DNA of 64,000 nt from DASQZJ01 sp035638775. GTDB lineage: Bacteria > Pseudomonadota > Gammaproteobacteria > UBA5335 > SLRW01. Numbering within the stretch: position 1 is the stretch's first letter; every line of letters begins with the position of its first letter. Of the stretch, positions 16,432-23,995 are shown in pieces. The stretch is taken from assembly GCA_035638775.1 (NCBI GenBank), contig DASQZJ010000023.1, forward strand, positions 39,435 to 103,434, read 5' to 3'. The notes under the pieces were generated by a model that saw only the letters and a program-made list of their open reading frames with translations, was not told the DNA's origin and searched no databases. The translations under genes and the position numbers were made by a program.

Positions 16432-16447
16432 GTTGCACCGCTGCAAC
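16432..16447. promoter_or_regulatory. Candidate enhancer site for the 16522 promoter
   Basis: GTTGCACCGCTGCAAC is a perfect 6-bp-arm inverted repeat with a 4-bp spacer, 11 bp after the preceding stop codon. Its centre is 84 bp upstream of the -24 GG at 16523. Confidence 0.55.
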
Positions 16448-16521
16448 GCACTGGTCGCAGGTGCGCGTCGCTCCGGCGGCCGGCCGCCTGCCCGGGCCGC
16501 GTCCGGCGGGGGCGCCGCTCG

Positions 16522-16537
16522 TGGCACGGAACTTGTA
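16522..16537 (+). promoter_or_regulatory. sigma54 promoter before the 118-aa protein operon
   Basis: TGGCACGGAACTTGTA has a perfect -24 half and the GT variant at -12, as at 13834. The first ATG (16582) is 45 bp downstream. Confidence 0.75.
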
Positions 16538-16581
16538 AGACGACGGGGGCCGGCCGGGCGAGAAGGGGAGGAGGTACGGCG

Positions 16582-16938
16582 ATGTCGAGGAAGGCCAAGG
16601 GCAAGCGCCCGATCTATTTCGAGAACCCCGAGAGCGACCGCCTGCTCGCGATCACGATGGCCGTGGCCGGCGAGCTCGCGGTGCTGCGGGAGCGGCTGGA
16701 TACCGTCGAGCGCCTCGCCGAGGACCGGGGCCTGCTGCTGCGATCCGAGATCGAAAGCTACCGCGCCGACGAGGCCGTCGAGGACGAGCGCGAAGCCTGG
16801 CGTGCCGAGTACCTGGAGCGGGTCCTGCGGATCGTCCATCACGAGCTCGAATCCGAGCAGCAGGGCGAGACGCGCAGGAAATACGAGCGCGAGGTCCGCG
16901 ACCATCTGCGGCAGGGAGCCGCCGAGATCGGTTCCTGA
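16582..16938 (+). CDS. Unknown 118-aa acidic helical protein
   Basis: I do not recognise this family. The 118 residues include a basic N-terminus (MSRKAKGKRPIYFENPESDR) followed by an almost continuous charged helix-prone stretch (LAVLRERLDTVERLAEDRG, RADEAVEDEREAWRAEYLERV) with heptad-like Leu/Ile/Val spacing, so a coiled coil or helical bundle is likely. There is no signal peptide, membrane segment or Cys pair. GGAGGTACGGCG precedes the ATG. It is the first gene after a strong sigma54 promoter and just ahead of a methyltransferase, so it is probably expressed with the catabolic enzymes and may be an accessory or subunit. Confidence 0.7.
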   Translation: MSRKAKGKRPIYFENPESDRLLAITMAVAGELAVLRERLDTVERLAEDRGLLLRSEIESYRADEAVEDEREAWRAEYLERVLRIVHHELESEQQGETRRKYEREVRDHLRQGAAEIGS

Positions 16939-16983
16939 AGACCGCAACTGCCGGCCCGCGAGCGAACCGGAGGAGGAGACGCG

Positions 16984-18141
16984 ATGAACGGTCAGACCCG
17001 ACATGCAATGCTGCCGCAGGCGAGCCACGACGAGCTGGCGCGCCAGGCTTTCGTCCAGAGCTTCAAGATCCACCTGGCGAACGAGGTTTCGCCGGGCAAC
17101 CGGGTGGTCTACGAGAAGCGCGTGCTCCCCGCCTTCGAGGAGCGCAACAAGCGCTCCTTCCGCGACCGCCACGAGGTGCGCAAGGCCATGAACCGCGACG
17201 CCTATCATCAGCTGTGGTCGGCGCTGCAGCGCACCAGCCAGGAAATGATGTGGGATGCCGTCAGCACCAGCGTGGACCGCCAGGCCGAGCAGCTGGCCGC
17301 GAGGGCGCGGCAGTGCGACGGCGCCCCGGCGGGCAGCCTGCGGCTCGACCCCGACCTGCCCCTGCCGCGCTATCACGCCGCCGTCGACATCCACTGCCAG
17401 CCGGGCGGCTATCACACGGAGCTGCGTGCGGACGACGTCGCCGCCGGCGCCATCTACGACCGGGCCGTCTACATCTACACCATGGGCCGGGCGGGCGCGC
17501 TCAACGACGACATGGGCAATTCCGTGGTGCTGCGGCTGCAGCGCGATTACCCGGACTTCCGCCCGCGCCGGATCCTGGACATGGGCTGCACCGTGGGGCA
17601 CAGCACGCTGCCGTACGTGGATGCCTGGCCCGGGGCCGAGGTGCACGGCATCGACGTGGCGGCGCCGGTGCTGCGCTATGCCCACGGGCGGGCCGAGTCG
17701 CTCGGCAGGCGGGTGCACTTCTCGCAGCAGAATGCCGAGCACACCGACTTCGAGGACGAGAGCTTCGATCTCGTGGTCTCGCACATCCTGTTCCACGAGA
17801 CGTCCGCCCGGGCACTGAAGAACATCGTCCGCGAGTGCCACCGGCTGCTCCGGCCCGGGGGCCTGATGGCCCACCTGGAGGTCCCGCCCTATGCGGGCAT
17901 GGATCTGTACGACCAGCACATGCTCGACTGGGATACCTACAACAACAACGAGCCCTTCTGGGGCGCGTCGCACGAGATCAGCTACGAGAAGCCCGGCACG
18001 GAGGCGGGCTTCGCCGCGGAGAACCTGGTCCAGACACTCACGCCCAGCGCGCTCGTGGATGCCCGCAAGCGTACCGGGGTCTTCCAGGGCGGGGACTTCG
18101 CGGGCGCCGGCCAGTGGTTCCTTTACCTGGGCCGCAAGTAG
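16984..18141 (+). CDS. SAM-dependent class I methyltransferase
   Basis: A 385-residue protein with an N-terminal helical region (about 1-140) and a C-terminal Methyltransf_11-type domain. SAM motif I is RRILDMGCTVGHSTLPYVDA (about residues 195-214), the acidic loop is VHGIDVAAPVL, and the post-I motif is FEDESFDLVVSHILFHE (about 257-273). GGAGGAGACG precedes the ATG. The extended N-terminus sets it apart from simple methyltransferases. It is flanked by the 118-aa unknown and an NTF2-like protein, a typical grouping for tailoring of a polycyclic or terpenoid-like substrate, though the methyl acceptor cannot be stated. Confidence 0.8.
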   Translation: MNGQTRHAMLPQASHDELARQAFVQSFKIHLANEVSPGNRVVYEKRVLPAFEERNKRSFRDRHEVRKAMNRDAYHQLWSALQRTSQEMMWDAVSTSVDRQAEQLAARARQCDGAPAGSLRLDPDLPLPRYHAAVDIHCQPGGYHTELRADDVAAGAIYDRAVYIYTMGRAGALNDDMGNSVVLRLQRDYPDFRPRRILDMGCTVGHSTLPYVDAWPGAEVHGIDVAAPVLRYAHGRAESLGRRVHFSQQNAEHTDFEDESFDLVVSHILFHETSARALKNIVRECHRLLRPGGLMAHLEVPPYAGMDLYDQHMLDWDTYNNNEPFWGASHEISYEKPGTEAGFAAENLVQTLTPSALVDARKRTGVFQGGDFAGAGQWFLYLGRK

Positions 18142-18185
18142 CCGCGGCCCGAGCGAGCGGCGCCGGCGGCGCCGGGAGGTGCGAG

Positions 18186-18596
18186 ATGACGAGCGCGGCC
18201 CGCCTGGAAGGGGATATCGGCGATCCCGACTGGAAGAAGCGCCGGGTCCTGGAGCTGCTCGACGGGGCGCTGGTCCCGGGAGACAGGGAGCGTCTGCAGG
18301 AGCTGGTTTCCCCGGAGGTGAAGATCGTGTTCCCGGGCTTCGAGGCCCGCGGGCACGCCGGCGTCGACGAGCTGCTGGCGATGATCGACACGCTCTTCGA
18401 CGGCTGTCCGACCAAGTCGTACGACCTCTGGATCTGCGAGGCCGACGCCGTGAACGTGCACGGGGTCCTCTACGGGCGCATGAAGGACGGCCGCTCGATG
18501 GACGGGACCCGGTACACGGACACGTTCCGGTTCGGGCCCGACGGGCGCGTCACGCACTGGCTGGTGTTCAACGACCTGGCGCTGCTGCCGGCGTAG
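18186..18596 (+). CDS. SnoaL/NTF2-like protein
   Basis: A 136-residue cone-fold protein. LLDGALVPGDRERLQELVSPEVKIVFPG and GHAGVDELLAMIDTLFDGC give the N-terminal helices, and the curved-sheet strands end in GTRYTDTFRFGPDGRVTHWLVF. This is the SnoaL-like/NTF2 pattern, whose members include ketosteroid isomerases, polyketide cyclases and dehydratases as well as non-catalytic proteins. It starts after GGGAGGTGCGAG and sits 44 bp beyond the methyltransferase in the same operon. An isomerase or dehydratase role on the pathway intermediate is possible but unproven. Confidence 0.7.
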   Translation: MTSAARLEGDIGDPDWKKRRVLELLDGALVPGDRERLQELVSPEVKIVFPGFEARGHAGVDELLAMIDTLFDGCPTKSYDLWICEADAVNVHGVLYGRMKDGRSMDGTRYTDTFRFGPDGRVTHWLVFNDLALLPA

Positions 18597-18646
18597 TGCC
18601 CGCCTGACGATCCGGCCCGCCCGCCGCCCGCACAGGAGCTGCAGCC

Positions 18647-20707
18647 ATGACCGAAACCACCCGTTCCCGCGCGGCCGACGTGCGCGCCGACCAGCTCCGG
18701 CTGATCTTCCAGCCGCTCAGCATCGGCAGCACCGAGGTCAGGAACCGCATCATGATGACCGCCCAGAGCACGCTCTACGGCGACGACAACATCCTGGGAA
18801 ACCGCCACATCGAGTACTACCGCGAGCGCGCCCGGGGCGGCTGCGCGCTGTTCATCTGCGAGCAGCAGGGGGCGCACCCGTATGCCAAGGGCTCCTTCCA
18901 CAACGGCTGTTCGGCCTGGGACCCCGAGTCGGTGCCGAAGTACGCCCGCCTCGCCGAGGCGGTGCACGAGCACGGCGCGCGCCAGTTCGTGCAGCTCTAC
19001 GCCCCGGGCGTGCACGACAAGGGCACCACCATCATCGACCAGTGGCATCCCCTGTGGGGCGCGTCGCGCACCATGTCGGTGGTGCACCGCGAGGTGCCGA
19101 TGGTGATGGAGCAGGAGCATATCGACGACCTGGTGCGCGGTTTCGGCAAGTCCGCGCTCAACGCGAAGGTGGCCGGGATCGACGGGGTCGAGCTGCACGC
19201 CGCGCACAGCTACATGTTCGGCCAGTTCCTGAGCCCCGCGTACAACAAGCGCACCGACGCCTACGGCGGCTCGGTACGTAACCGCTGCCGCATTGTCATC
19301 GAGGCCGGCGAGGAGGTTCGCCGGCGGGTCGGGACCGACTTCACGGTCGGGGTGCGGCTGTCGTTCGACGAGTTCATGGGCGAGGCGGGCATCACGCCCG
19401 GGATGTCCGAGGAGATGCTTGACATCCTCGCCGACACGGGCCTGTTCGACTTCTTCAACATCTCGGGGGGCGGCTATCACACGCTGCACCTGGCGGTGGC
19501 GCCGATGTCGGTGGACTACGGTTTCATGCTGCCGTTCGGCAAGCGGGCGAAGGCCGTGGTCGGCGACCGGGCGAAGATCTTCATCGTGGGCCGGATCGTG
19601 GACCTGAAGATGGCCGAGGACGCGATCCGCGACGGCGCCGCCGACATGGTGGCGATGACCCGCGCGCAGATGGCCGAGCCGCAGATGATCCGCAAGACCC
19701 TGGAGGGCCGGCAGCAGGAGATCATCGGCTGCATGGGCGCCAACGAGTGCGTAGCCCGCACCTTCGAGAACCGGCCCTCGGTCTGCCTGGTCAACCCCAC
19801 GGTCGGTCGGGAGGCCCGCTGGGGGACCGGCAAGCTGCGCCCGGTGGCTCCGGCCGACGCGCGGCACGTGGTGGTGGTCGGCGGCGGTCCCGGCGGCATG
19901 CACACGGCCCAGGTCGCCGCGCGCCGCGGCCACCGGGTGACCCTGCTCGAGCGCGACGCCGAGCCCGGCGGCAACCTGCGCCTGCTCATGGCGATGCCCA
20001 CCCGGCAGGAATGGGGCATCGCCATCGACAACCTGCAGCGCGCCATGGCCGCCGCCGGCGTGACGGTGCGCACGGGTGTCGAGGCCGATCCCGACGTGAT
20101 CGCGGCGGAGCAGCCCGAGATCGTCGTGGTGGCCACCGGATCACGCTACGTCACCACCGGCTACAGCCAGTACCGCCCCGAGCGGCCGGCGTTGCCGGGG
20201 CACGAGCAGGACAACGTGATCGACGTCGAGACCGCCGTGCAGCGCGCGCTGAAGGACCCGGCGGCGCTCGGGCGCAAGGTGCTTATCCTGGACCAGACCG
20301 GGGATTACCTGCCGGTCGGCCTGGCCGAGATCCTGTCGCAGACCGGGAACCGCGAGGTCGAGCTGATCTCCCCCAACGAGGTGATCGGCGAGGACATCAT
20401 GCGGCGGCTGGAGTATCCCCACGTGATCCCGCGCCTGACCGCCGCCGGCGTGCGCCTGTCACCGTCCTGCTTCGTCGAGCGGATCGAGGGCGACAGCGTG
20501 GAGATCTATCCGGTATGGGGCGGACCTTCCCGCACGGAGCGGGAGGTCGACACGGTCGTCGTGGCGATCGAGCGGGTGCCCGCGGACGCGCTCTACTTCG
20601 CCTGCCGCGAGCGCTTCCCCCTGGTCCACCGCGTGGGCGACTGCGTGGCGCCGCGTCGGCCCGCCGCCGTGACCTACGAGGCCGAGGAACTGGGCCGCCG
20701 GCTCTGA
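18647..20707 (+). CDS. OYE/TMADH-family flavoenzyme with altered Fe-S motif
   Basis: A 686-residue paralogue of the enzyme at 639. The FMN barrel spans about 15-345 (LSIGSTEVRNRIMMTAQS, HAAHSYMFGQFLSPAYNKRTD) and the FAD/NAD module starts at VVVGGGPGGMHTAQ near 403. The cluster motif is C362-M-G-A-N-E-C368-x11-C380: compared with trimethylamine dehydrogenase (C-x2-C-x2-C-x11-C) the second Cys is Ala. Similar C-x2-A patterns occur in some demethylase-like members, so the enzyme may still hold a cluster with a different ligand. It may reduce an unsaturated intermediate or demethylate. ACAGGAGCTGCAGCC precedes the ATG; the SDR follows after 11 bp. Confidence 0.83.
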   Translation: MTETTRSRAADVRADQLRLIFQPLSIGSTEVRNRIMMTAQSTLYGDDNILGNRHIEYYRERARGGCALFICEQQGAHPYAKGSFHNGCSAWDPESVPKYARLAEAVHEHGARQFVQLYAPGVHDKGTTIIDQWHPLWGASRTMSVVHREVPMVMEQEHIDDLVRGFGKSALNAKVAGIDGVELHAAHSYMFGQFLSPAYNKRTDAYGGSVRNRCRIVIEAGEEVRRRVGTDFTVGVRLSFDEFMGEAGITPGMSEEMLDILADTGLFDFFNISGGGYHTLHLAVAPMSVDYGFMLPFGKRAKAVVGDRAKIFIVGRIVDLKMAEDAIRDGAADMVAMTRAQMAEPQMIRKTLEGRQQEIIGCMGANECVARTFENRPSVCLVNPTVGREARWGTGKLRPVAPADARHVVVVGGGPGGMHTAQVAARRGHRVTLLERDAEPGGNLRLLMAMPTRQEWGIAIDNLQRAMAAAGVTVRTGVEADPDVIAAEQPEIVVVATGSRYVTTGYSQYRPERPALPGHEQDNVIDVETAVQRALKDPAALGRKVLILDQTGDYLPVGLAEILSQTGNREVELISPNEVIGEDIMRRLEYPHVIPRLTAAGVRLSPSCFVERIEGDSVEIYPVWGGPSRTEREVDTVVVAIERVPADALYFACRERFPLVHRVGDCVAPRRPAAVTYEAEELGRRL

Positions 20708-20718
20708 GGAGAACCATC

Positions 20719-21474
20719 ATGGGGATGCTGGACGGACGCGTGGCGCTGGTCACCGGCGCGGCGAGCGGGATCGGTCGGGGCGTGGCGCTGGCGTTCGCCG
20801 CCGAGGGTGCCGCGGTGGCGGTCAACCATCCGGGCGGCGACCAGGCGCACGCGGCCGCGGAGGTCGCCGACCGGGCGCGGGCGGGGGGCGCCCGGGCCAT
20901 GGCGGCGGCGGCGGACGTTTCGGACGAGCAGGCGGTGGCGGACATGGTCGCGGCAGTGGAGCGCGAGATCGGCCCCGTGGACATCCTGGTCAACTGCGCG
21001 GGCATCGCCGCCAGTGCGCCGGTGGAGGAAATGCCTGCGGCGACCTGGGACCGGGTGATCGCGGTGCACCTGCGCGGCACGTTCCTGTGCACCCGGGCGG
21101 TGCTGCCCGGGATGTACGCGCGCAACCGGGGCCGCATCATCAATACCGCCTCGCAGCTCGCCTACAAGGGTGCGCCGGGATTTTCCGCCTATACCGCGGC
21201 GAAAGGCGGGATCCTGTCGTTCTCCCGCTCCCTGGCGCTGGAGATCGGTCCCCGCGAGATCAACGTCAACGTGGTCGCGCCGGGCGCCACCATGACCCCG
21301 ATGCTCGAGGACGTGCCGCGGGAGGTCCTCGAGGCGATCCGCCAGACCATTCCACGTGGCCGGCTGGCCGAGGTCGACGACATCGTTCCCACCTACGTGT
21401 TCCTGGCCAGCGACCGGGCCCGCCACTACGTGGGGCAATGCCTCAGCCCCAACGGCGGAGACGTCTTCCTCTGA
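20719..21474 (+). CDS. SDR oxidoreductase
   Basis: A 251-residue classical short-chain dehydrogenase/reductase. The cofactor motif is TGAASGIG (about residues 12-19), followed by NCAG, a Ser in NTASQ and the catalytic Tyr-x3-Lys in YTAAK (about 156-160). It would oxidise or reduce a hydroxyl/keto group with NAD(P)(H), for example on a 3-hydroxyacyl intermediate. GAGGAGAACCATC precedes the ATG and the gene is 11 bp behind the OYE-family enzyme, so they act together. A clear intrinsic terminator follows. Confidence 0.85.
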   Translation: MGMLDGRVALVTGAASGIGRGVALAFAAEGAAVAVNHPGGDQAHAAAEVADRARAGGARAMAAAADVSDEQAVADMVAAVEREIGPVDILVNCAGIAASAPVEEMPAATWDRVIAVHLRGTFLCTRAVLPGMYARNRGRIINTASQLAYKGAPGFSAYTAAKGGILSFSRSLALEIGPREINVNVVAPGATMTPMLEDVPREVLEAIRQTIPRGRLAEVDDIVPTYVFLASDRARHYVGQCLSPNGGDVFL

Positions 21475-21498
21475 GCCCGGCCGGGTCCGTCGGCCAAG

Positions 21499-21527
21499 GC
21501 GCCCCCTTCCCCGGGGGCGCTTCTGTT
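21499..21527 (+). terminator. Intrinsic terminator of the 16582-21474 operon
   Basis: GCGCCCCC (21499-21506) pairs with GGGGGCGC (21513-21520) across a short loop and is followed by TTCTGTTT. It lies 24 bp after the SDR stop. Confidence 0.75.
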
Positions 21528-21545
21528 TGGGTCTTCGGACCGGCT

Positions 21546-21583
21546 GTTCCGCATCTGTAACGCGGGTGTGTCAGCGGGGTAAC
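21546..21583. promoter_or_regulatory. Paired candidate enhancer sites for the 21704 promoter
   Basis: GTTCCGCATCTGTAAC (21546-21561) and GTGTCAGCGGGGTAAC (21568-21583) share the 16-bp GTnnC-N6-GnAAC form and are centred 22 bp apart, two helical turns. Their centres are about 152 and 130 bp upstream of the -24 element. The whole 353-bp gap (21475-21827) holds only terminator, these sites, the promoter and a short leader. Confidence 0.45.
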
Positions 21584-21703
21584 AACCGCCGGCAGCCCCG
21601 GCTCGGACGGGGCTGTGCGGCGGGCCGCGTGTCCGCTGCCGGAGGCGCTAACGGCAGGAAAAACAGGCAAAAGCATCCGCATTCGGTGCCTTGGCCCGGG
21701 AGT

Positions 21704-21719
21704 TGGCACAGCGCTTGCT
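21704..21719 (+). promoter_or_regulatory. sigma54 promoter of the CoA transferase/lyase/RND operon
   Basis: TGGCACAGCGCTTGCT matches the -24/-12 consensus with one deviation after TGGCAC and correct GG-N10-GC spacing. The next ATG is at 21828. Confidence 0.82.
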
Positions 21720-21827
21720 TCACAGGGAGTCGAGCGATCGCACCGCACGGCGGCGCGCCAGGGAAGACTGGCACCGGCAGGAATACCGATTCACAGACCG
21801 CAACGAGAAACGAAGGCCGCGACGGCG

Positions 21828-23027
21828 ATGAAAGCGCTGGAAGGAATCAAGGTCATCGACCTCACCCACATGCTCTCCGGCCCCTACGGCACGATGCTGC
21901 TGGCCGACCTCGGCGCGACCACGATCAAGGTCGAGCCGCCCGGCCGCGGCGAGGGGACCCGCAAGCTGCTGGCCGACAACCCCCGCTACTCGGTAAAGGG
22001 CATGGGGGCCTACTTCTTCACGCTCAACCGCAACAAGCGCAGCGTCTGCATCGACCTCAAGTCGGAGCAGGGCAAGGCCGTCTTCCTGGACCTGGTGCGC
22101 GCCTGCGACGTGGTGTTCGACAACTTCAGCGCCGGCGTTCCGGCCCGCCTGGGGATCGATCACGAGGCGCTCGCCGCCGTGAACCCGCGGATCATCACCT
22201 GCAGCGTCACCGGCTTCGGCGAGACCGGCCCCGACAACCTCCGGCCAGCCTTCGACCAGGTGATCCAGGGCATGGGCGGGGGCATGTCGATCACCGGCTA
22301 TCCGGACGGCGGCCCGCTGCGCGCCGGCATCCCCATCGGCGACCTCGCGGGCGGCATGTTCGGCGCCATGGGCGTGCTTTCCGCGCTGGTGGCGCGCGAG
22401 AAGACCGGCAAGGGCCAGCACCTGGACGTGTCGATGCTGGACTGCCAGATCTCCCTGCTGAACTACATGGCGACGATGTTCTTCCTCTCGGGCGAAAACC
22501 CTCACCCGCTGGGTAACGGGCACTTTGTCCATGTGCCGTACAACACCTTCGCCACCAGCGACGGCTGGATCATCATCGCGGTGATCTTCGACAGCTTCTG
22601 GCTGAACCTGCTGAAGGTCATCGACGTGCCCGAGCTCCGGATCGAGAAGTACCACACCCAGCCGGGCCGCTTCGAGGATCGGGAGTTCATCAACGCCCGC
22701 CTCGGCGAGGTTCTGCGCACCAACACCACCGAGCACTGGCTGCGCGAGCTGCGCGCCGAGCGCATCCCCTGCGCCCCGGTGAACAACTTCGAGCAGGCCC
22801 TCAACGACAGCCAGGTCCGCTACCGGAACATGGTGGTGAAGGTCCGGCACCCGGAGAACGGCGAAGTCGAGATGCCCGGCAACCCGATCAAGATGTCGGA
22901 GACCTGCGAGGACAGCTACGCCCCGCCCCCGCTGCTGGGACAGGACACGGACGAGGTCCTGCGCGAGCTGCTGGGCATGGATGCCGAGCGCCTCCGCGCG
23001 CTGCGCGAGGCGGGAGTCATAGGTTGA
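21828..23027 (+). CDS. Family III (CaiB/BaiF) CoA transferase
   Basis: A 399-residue family III CoA transferase. Conserved features include VIDLTHMLSGPYGTMLLADLGATTIKVEPP at the N-terminus, the R-N-K-R-S-like segment LNRNKRSVCIDLKS (about residues 67-80) and the catalytic Asp in IGDLAGGMFGAMG (about 171-183). It moves CoA between acyl-CoAs and free acids, allowing ATP-free activation of a substrate. It is the first gene behind the sigma54 promoter at 21704 and is 6 bp from the lyase gene, suggesting that it makes the CoA ester the lyase cleaves. Confidence 0.87.
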   Translation: MKALEGIKVIDLTHMLSGPYGTMLLADLGATTIKVEPPGRGEGTRKLLADNPRYSVKGMGAYFFTLNRNKRSVCIDLKSEQGKAVFLDLVRACDVVFDNFSAGVPARLGIDHEALAAVNPRIITCSVTGFGETGPDNLRPAFDQVIQGMGGGMSITGYPDGGPLRAGIPIGDLAGGMFGAMGVLSALVAREKTGKGQHLDVSMLDCQISLLNYMATMFFLSGENPHPLGNGHFVHVPYNTFATSDGWIIIAVIFDSFWLNLLKVIDVPELRIEKYHTQPGRFEDREFINARLGEVLRTNTTEHWLRELRAERIPCAPVNNFEQALNDSQVRYRNMVVKVRHPENGEVEMPGNPIKMSETCEDSYAPPPLLGQDTDEVLRELLGMDAERLRALREAGVIG

Positions 23028-23033
23028 ATCGTC

Positions 23034-23969
23034 ATGGCTGAACAGGAATTCGTCAGCGTCAACGAGGTCGGGCTGCGCGACGGGCTGCAGAACCAGTCGG
23101 TGCAGGTCCCCATCGAGGGCAAGCTGCGCCTGGCACGGGCCCTTGCCGACGCCGGCTTGCGCAGCATGGAGGCGACCAGCTTCGTGTCGCCGCGGGCGGT
23201 GCCGCAGATGGCGGATGCCGCCGAGCTGTTCCCGGCGCTGCCGCGCCCCGATGAAATCGACTACTCCGCCCTGATCCCCAACAGGAAGGGCTACGAGCGT
23301 GCCCTGGAGGCCGGTGTTCGCTCGGTCGCGGTGGTGCTGGCGGCGACCGACACCATGAACCGCAAGAACATCAACATGTCGCTCGCCGAGACTCGCCGGG
23401 TCTGCGCCGACGTGGTCGCGCGCGCGAAGCGTGACGGCGTTCACAGCCGCGCCTACGTGGCTGTGGCATTTGAATGTCCCTACGAGGGACGCGTGTCCGC
23501 GCAGCGCACAACGGAGCTCACGGAAGAGATGTTCGGGGCCGGTGCCGACGAGGTCATCATCGCCGACACCATCGGGGCGGCGAACCCCTCCGCATCGTTC
23601 GACCGCTTCAGCGGGCTCGCGGAACGCTTCGACCCGGAGCGCCTGTGCGCCCACTTCCACGACACCCGCGCGCTGGCCCTGGCCAACGCCTGGGCCGCCC
23701 TGCACGCGGGGATCCGCCGTTTCGACAGCTCCATCGGCGGCCTGGGGGGCTGCCCGTTCGCGCCGGGTGCCGCGGGCAACGTGGCGACCGAGGACCTGGT
23801 GCTGATGCTCGGGATGTGCGGCTTCCGCACCGGCATCGATGTTCCCGGTCTGCGTCGCGCCGTCGAGGTCGCCTCGGAGCTGGTCGGCCGCGAGCTCGGT
23901 GGACGCATGACGGCGTGGCTGCGCTCGCAGGACCGCCGGGACGGCTCCGGCAAGGGAGATGCGGGGTAA
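23034..23969 (+). CDS. HMG-CoA lyase-like enzyme
   Basis: A 311-residue DRE-TIM metallolyase. NEVGLRDGLQNQSVQVPIE (about residues 9-27) carries the catalytic R-D-G-L-Q-N segment, CAHFHDTRALALAN (about 204-217) the H-x-H-D metal ligands, and GGLGGCPFAPGAAGNVATED (about 237-256) the flexible loop with the conserved Cys. HMG-CoA lyases release acetyl-CoA and acetoacetate from 3-hydroxy-3-methylglutaryl-CoA; relatives act on longer analogues in acyclic terpenoid degradation. Together with the CoA transferase it supports a retro-aldol step on a 3-hydroxy-3-alkyl-glutaryl-type CoA ester. Confidence 0.85.
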   Translation: MAEQEFVSVNEVGLRDGLQNQSVQVPIEGKLRLARALADAGLRSMEATSFVSPRAVPQMADAAELFPALPRPDEIDYSALIPNRKGYERALEAGVRSVAVVLAATDTMNRKNINMSLAETRRVCADVVARAKRDGVHSRAYVAVAFECPYEGRVSAQRTTELTEEMFGAGADEVIIADTIGAANPSASFDRFSGLAERFDPERLCAHFHDTRALALANAWAALHAGIRRFDSSIGGLGGCPFAPGAAGNVATEDLVLMLGMCGFRTGIDVPGLRRAVEVASELVGRELGGRMTAWLRSQDRRDGSGKGDAG

Positions 23970-23995
23970 TGGCATTGCGCTGGGAGGAAACGTCC

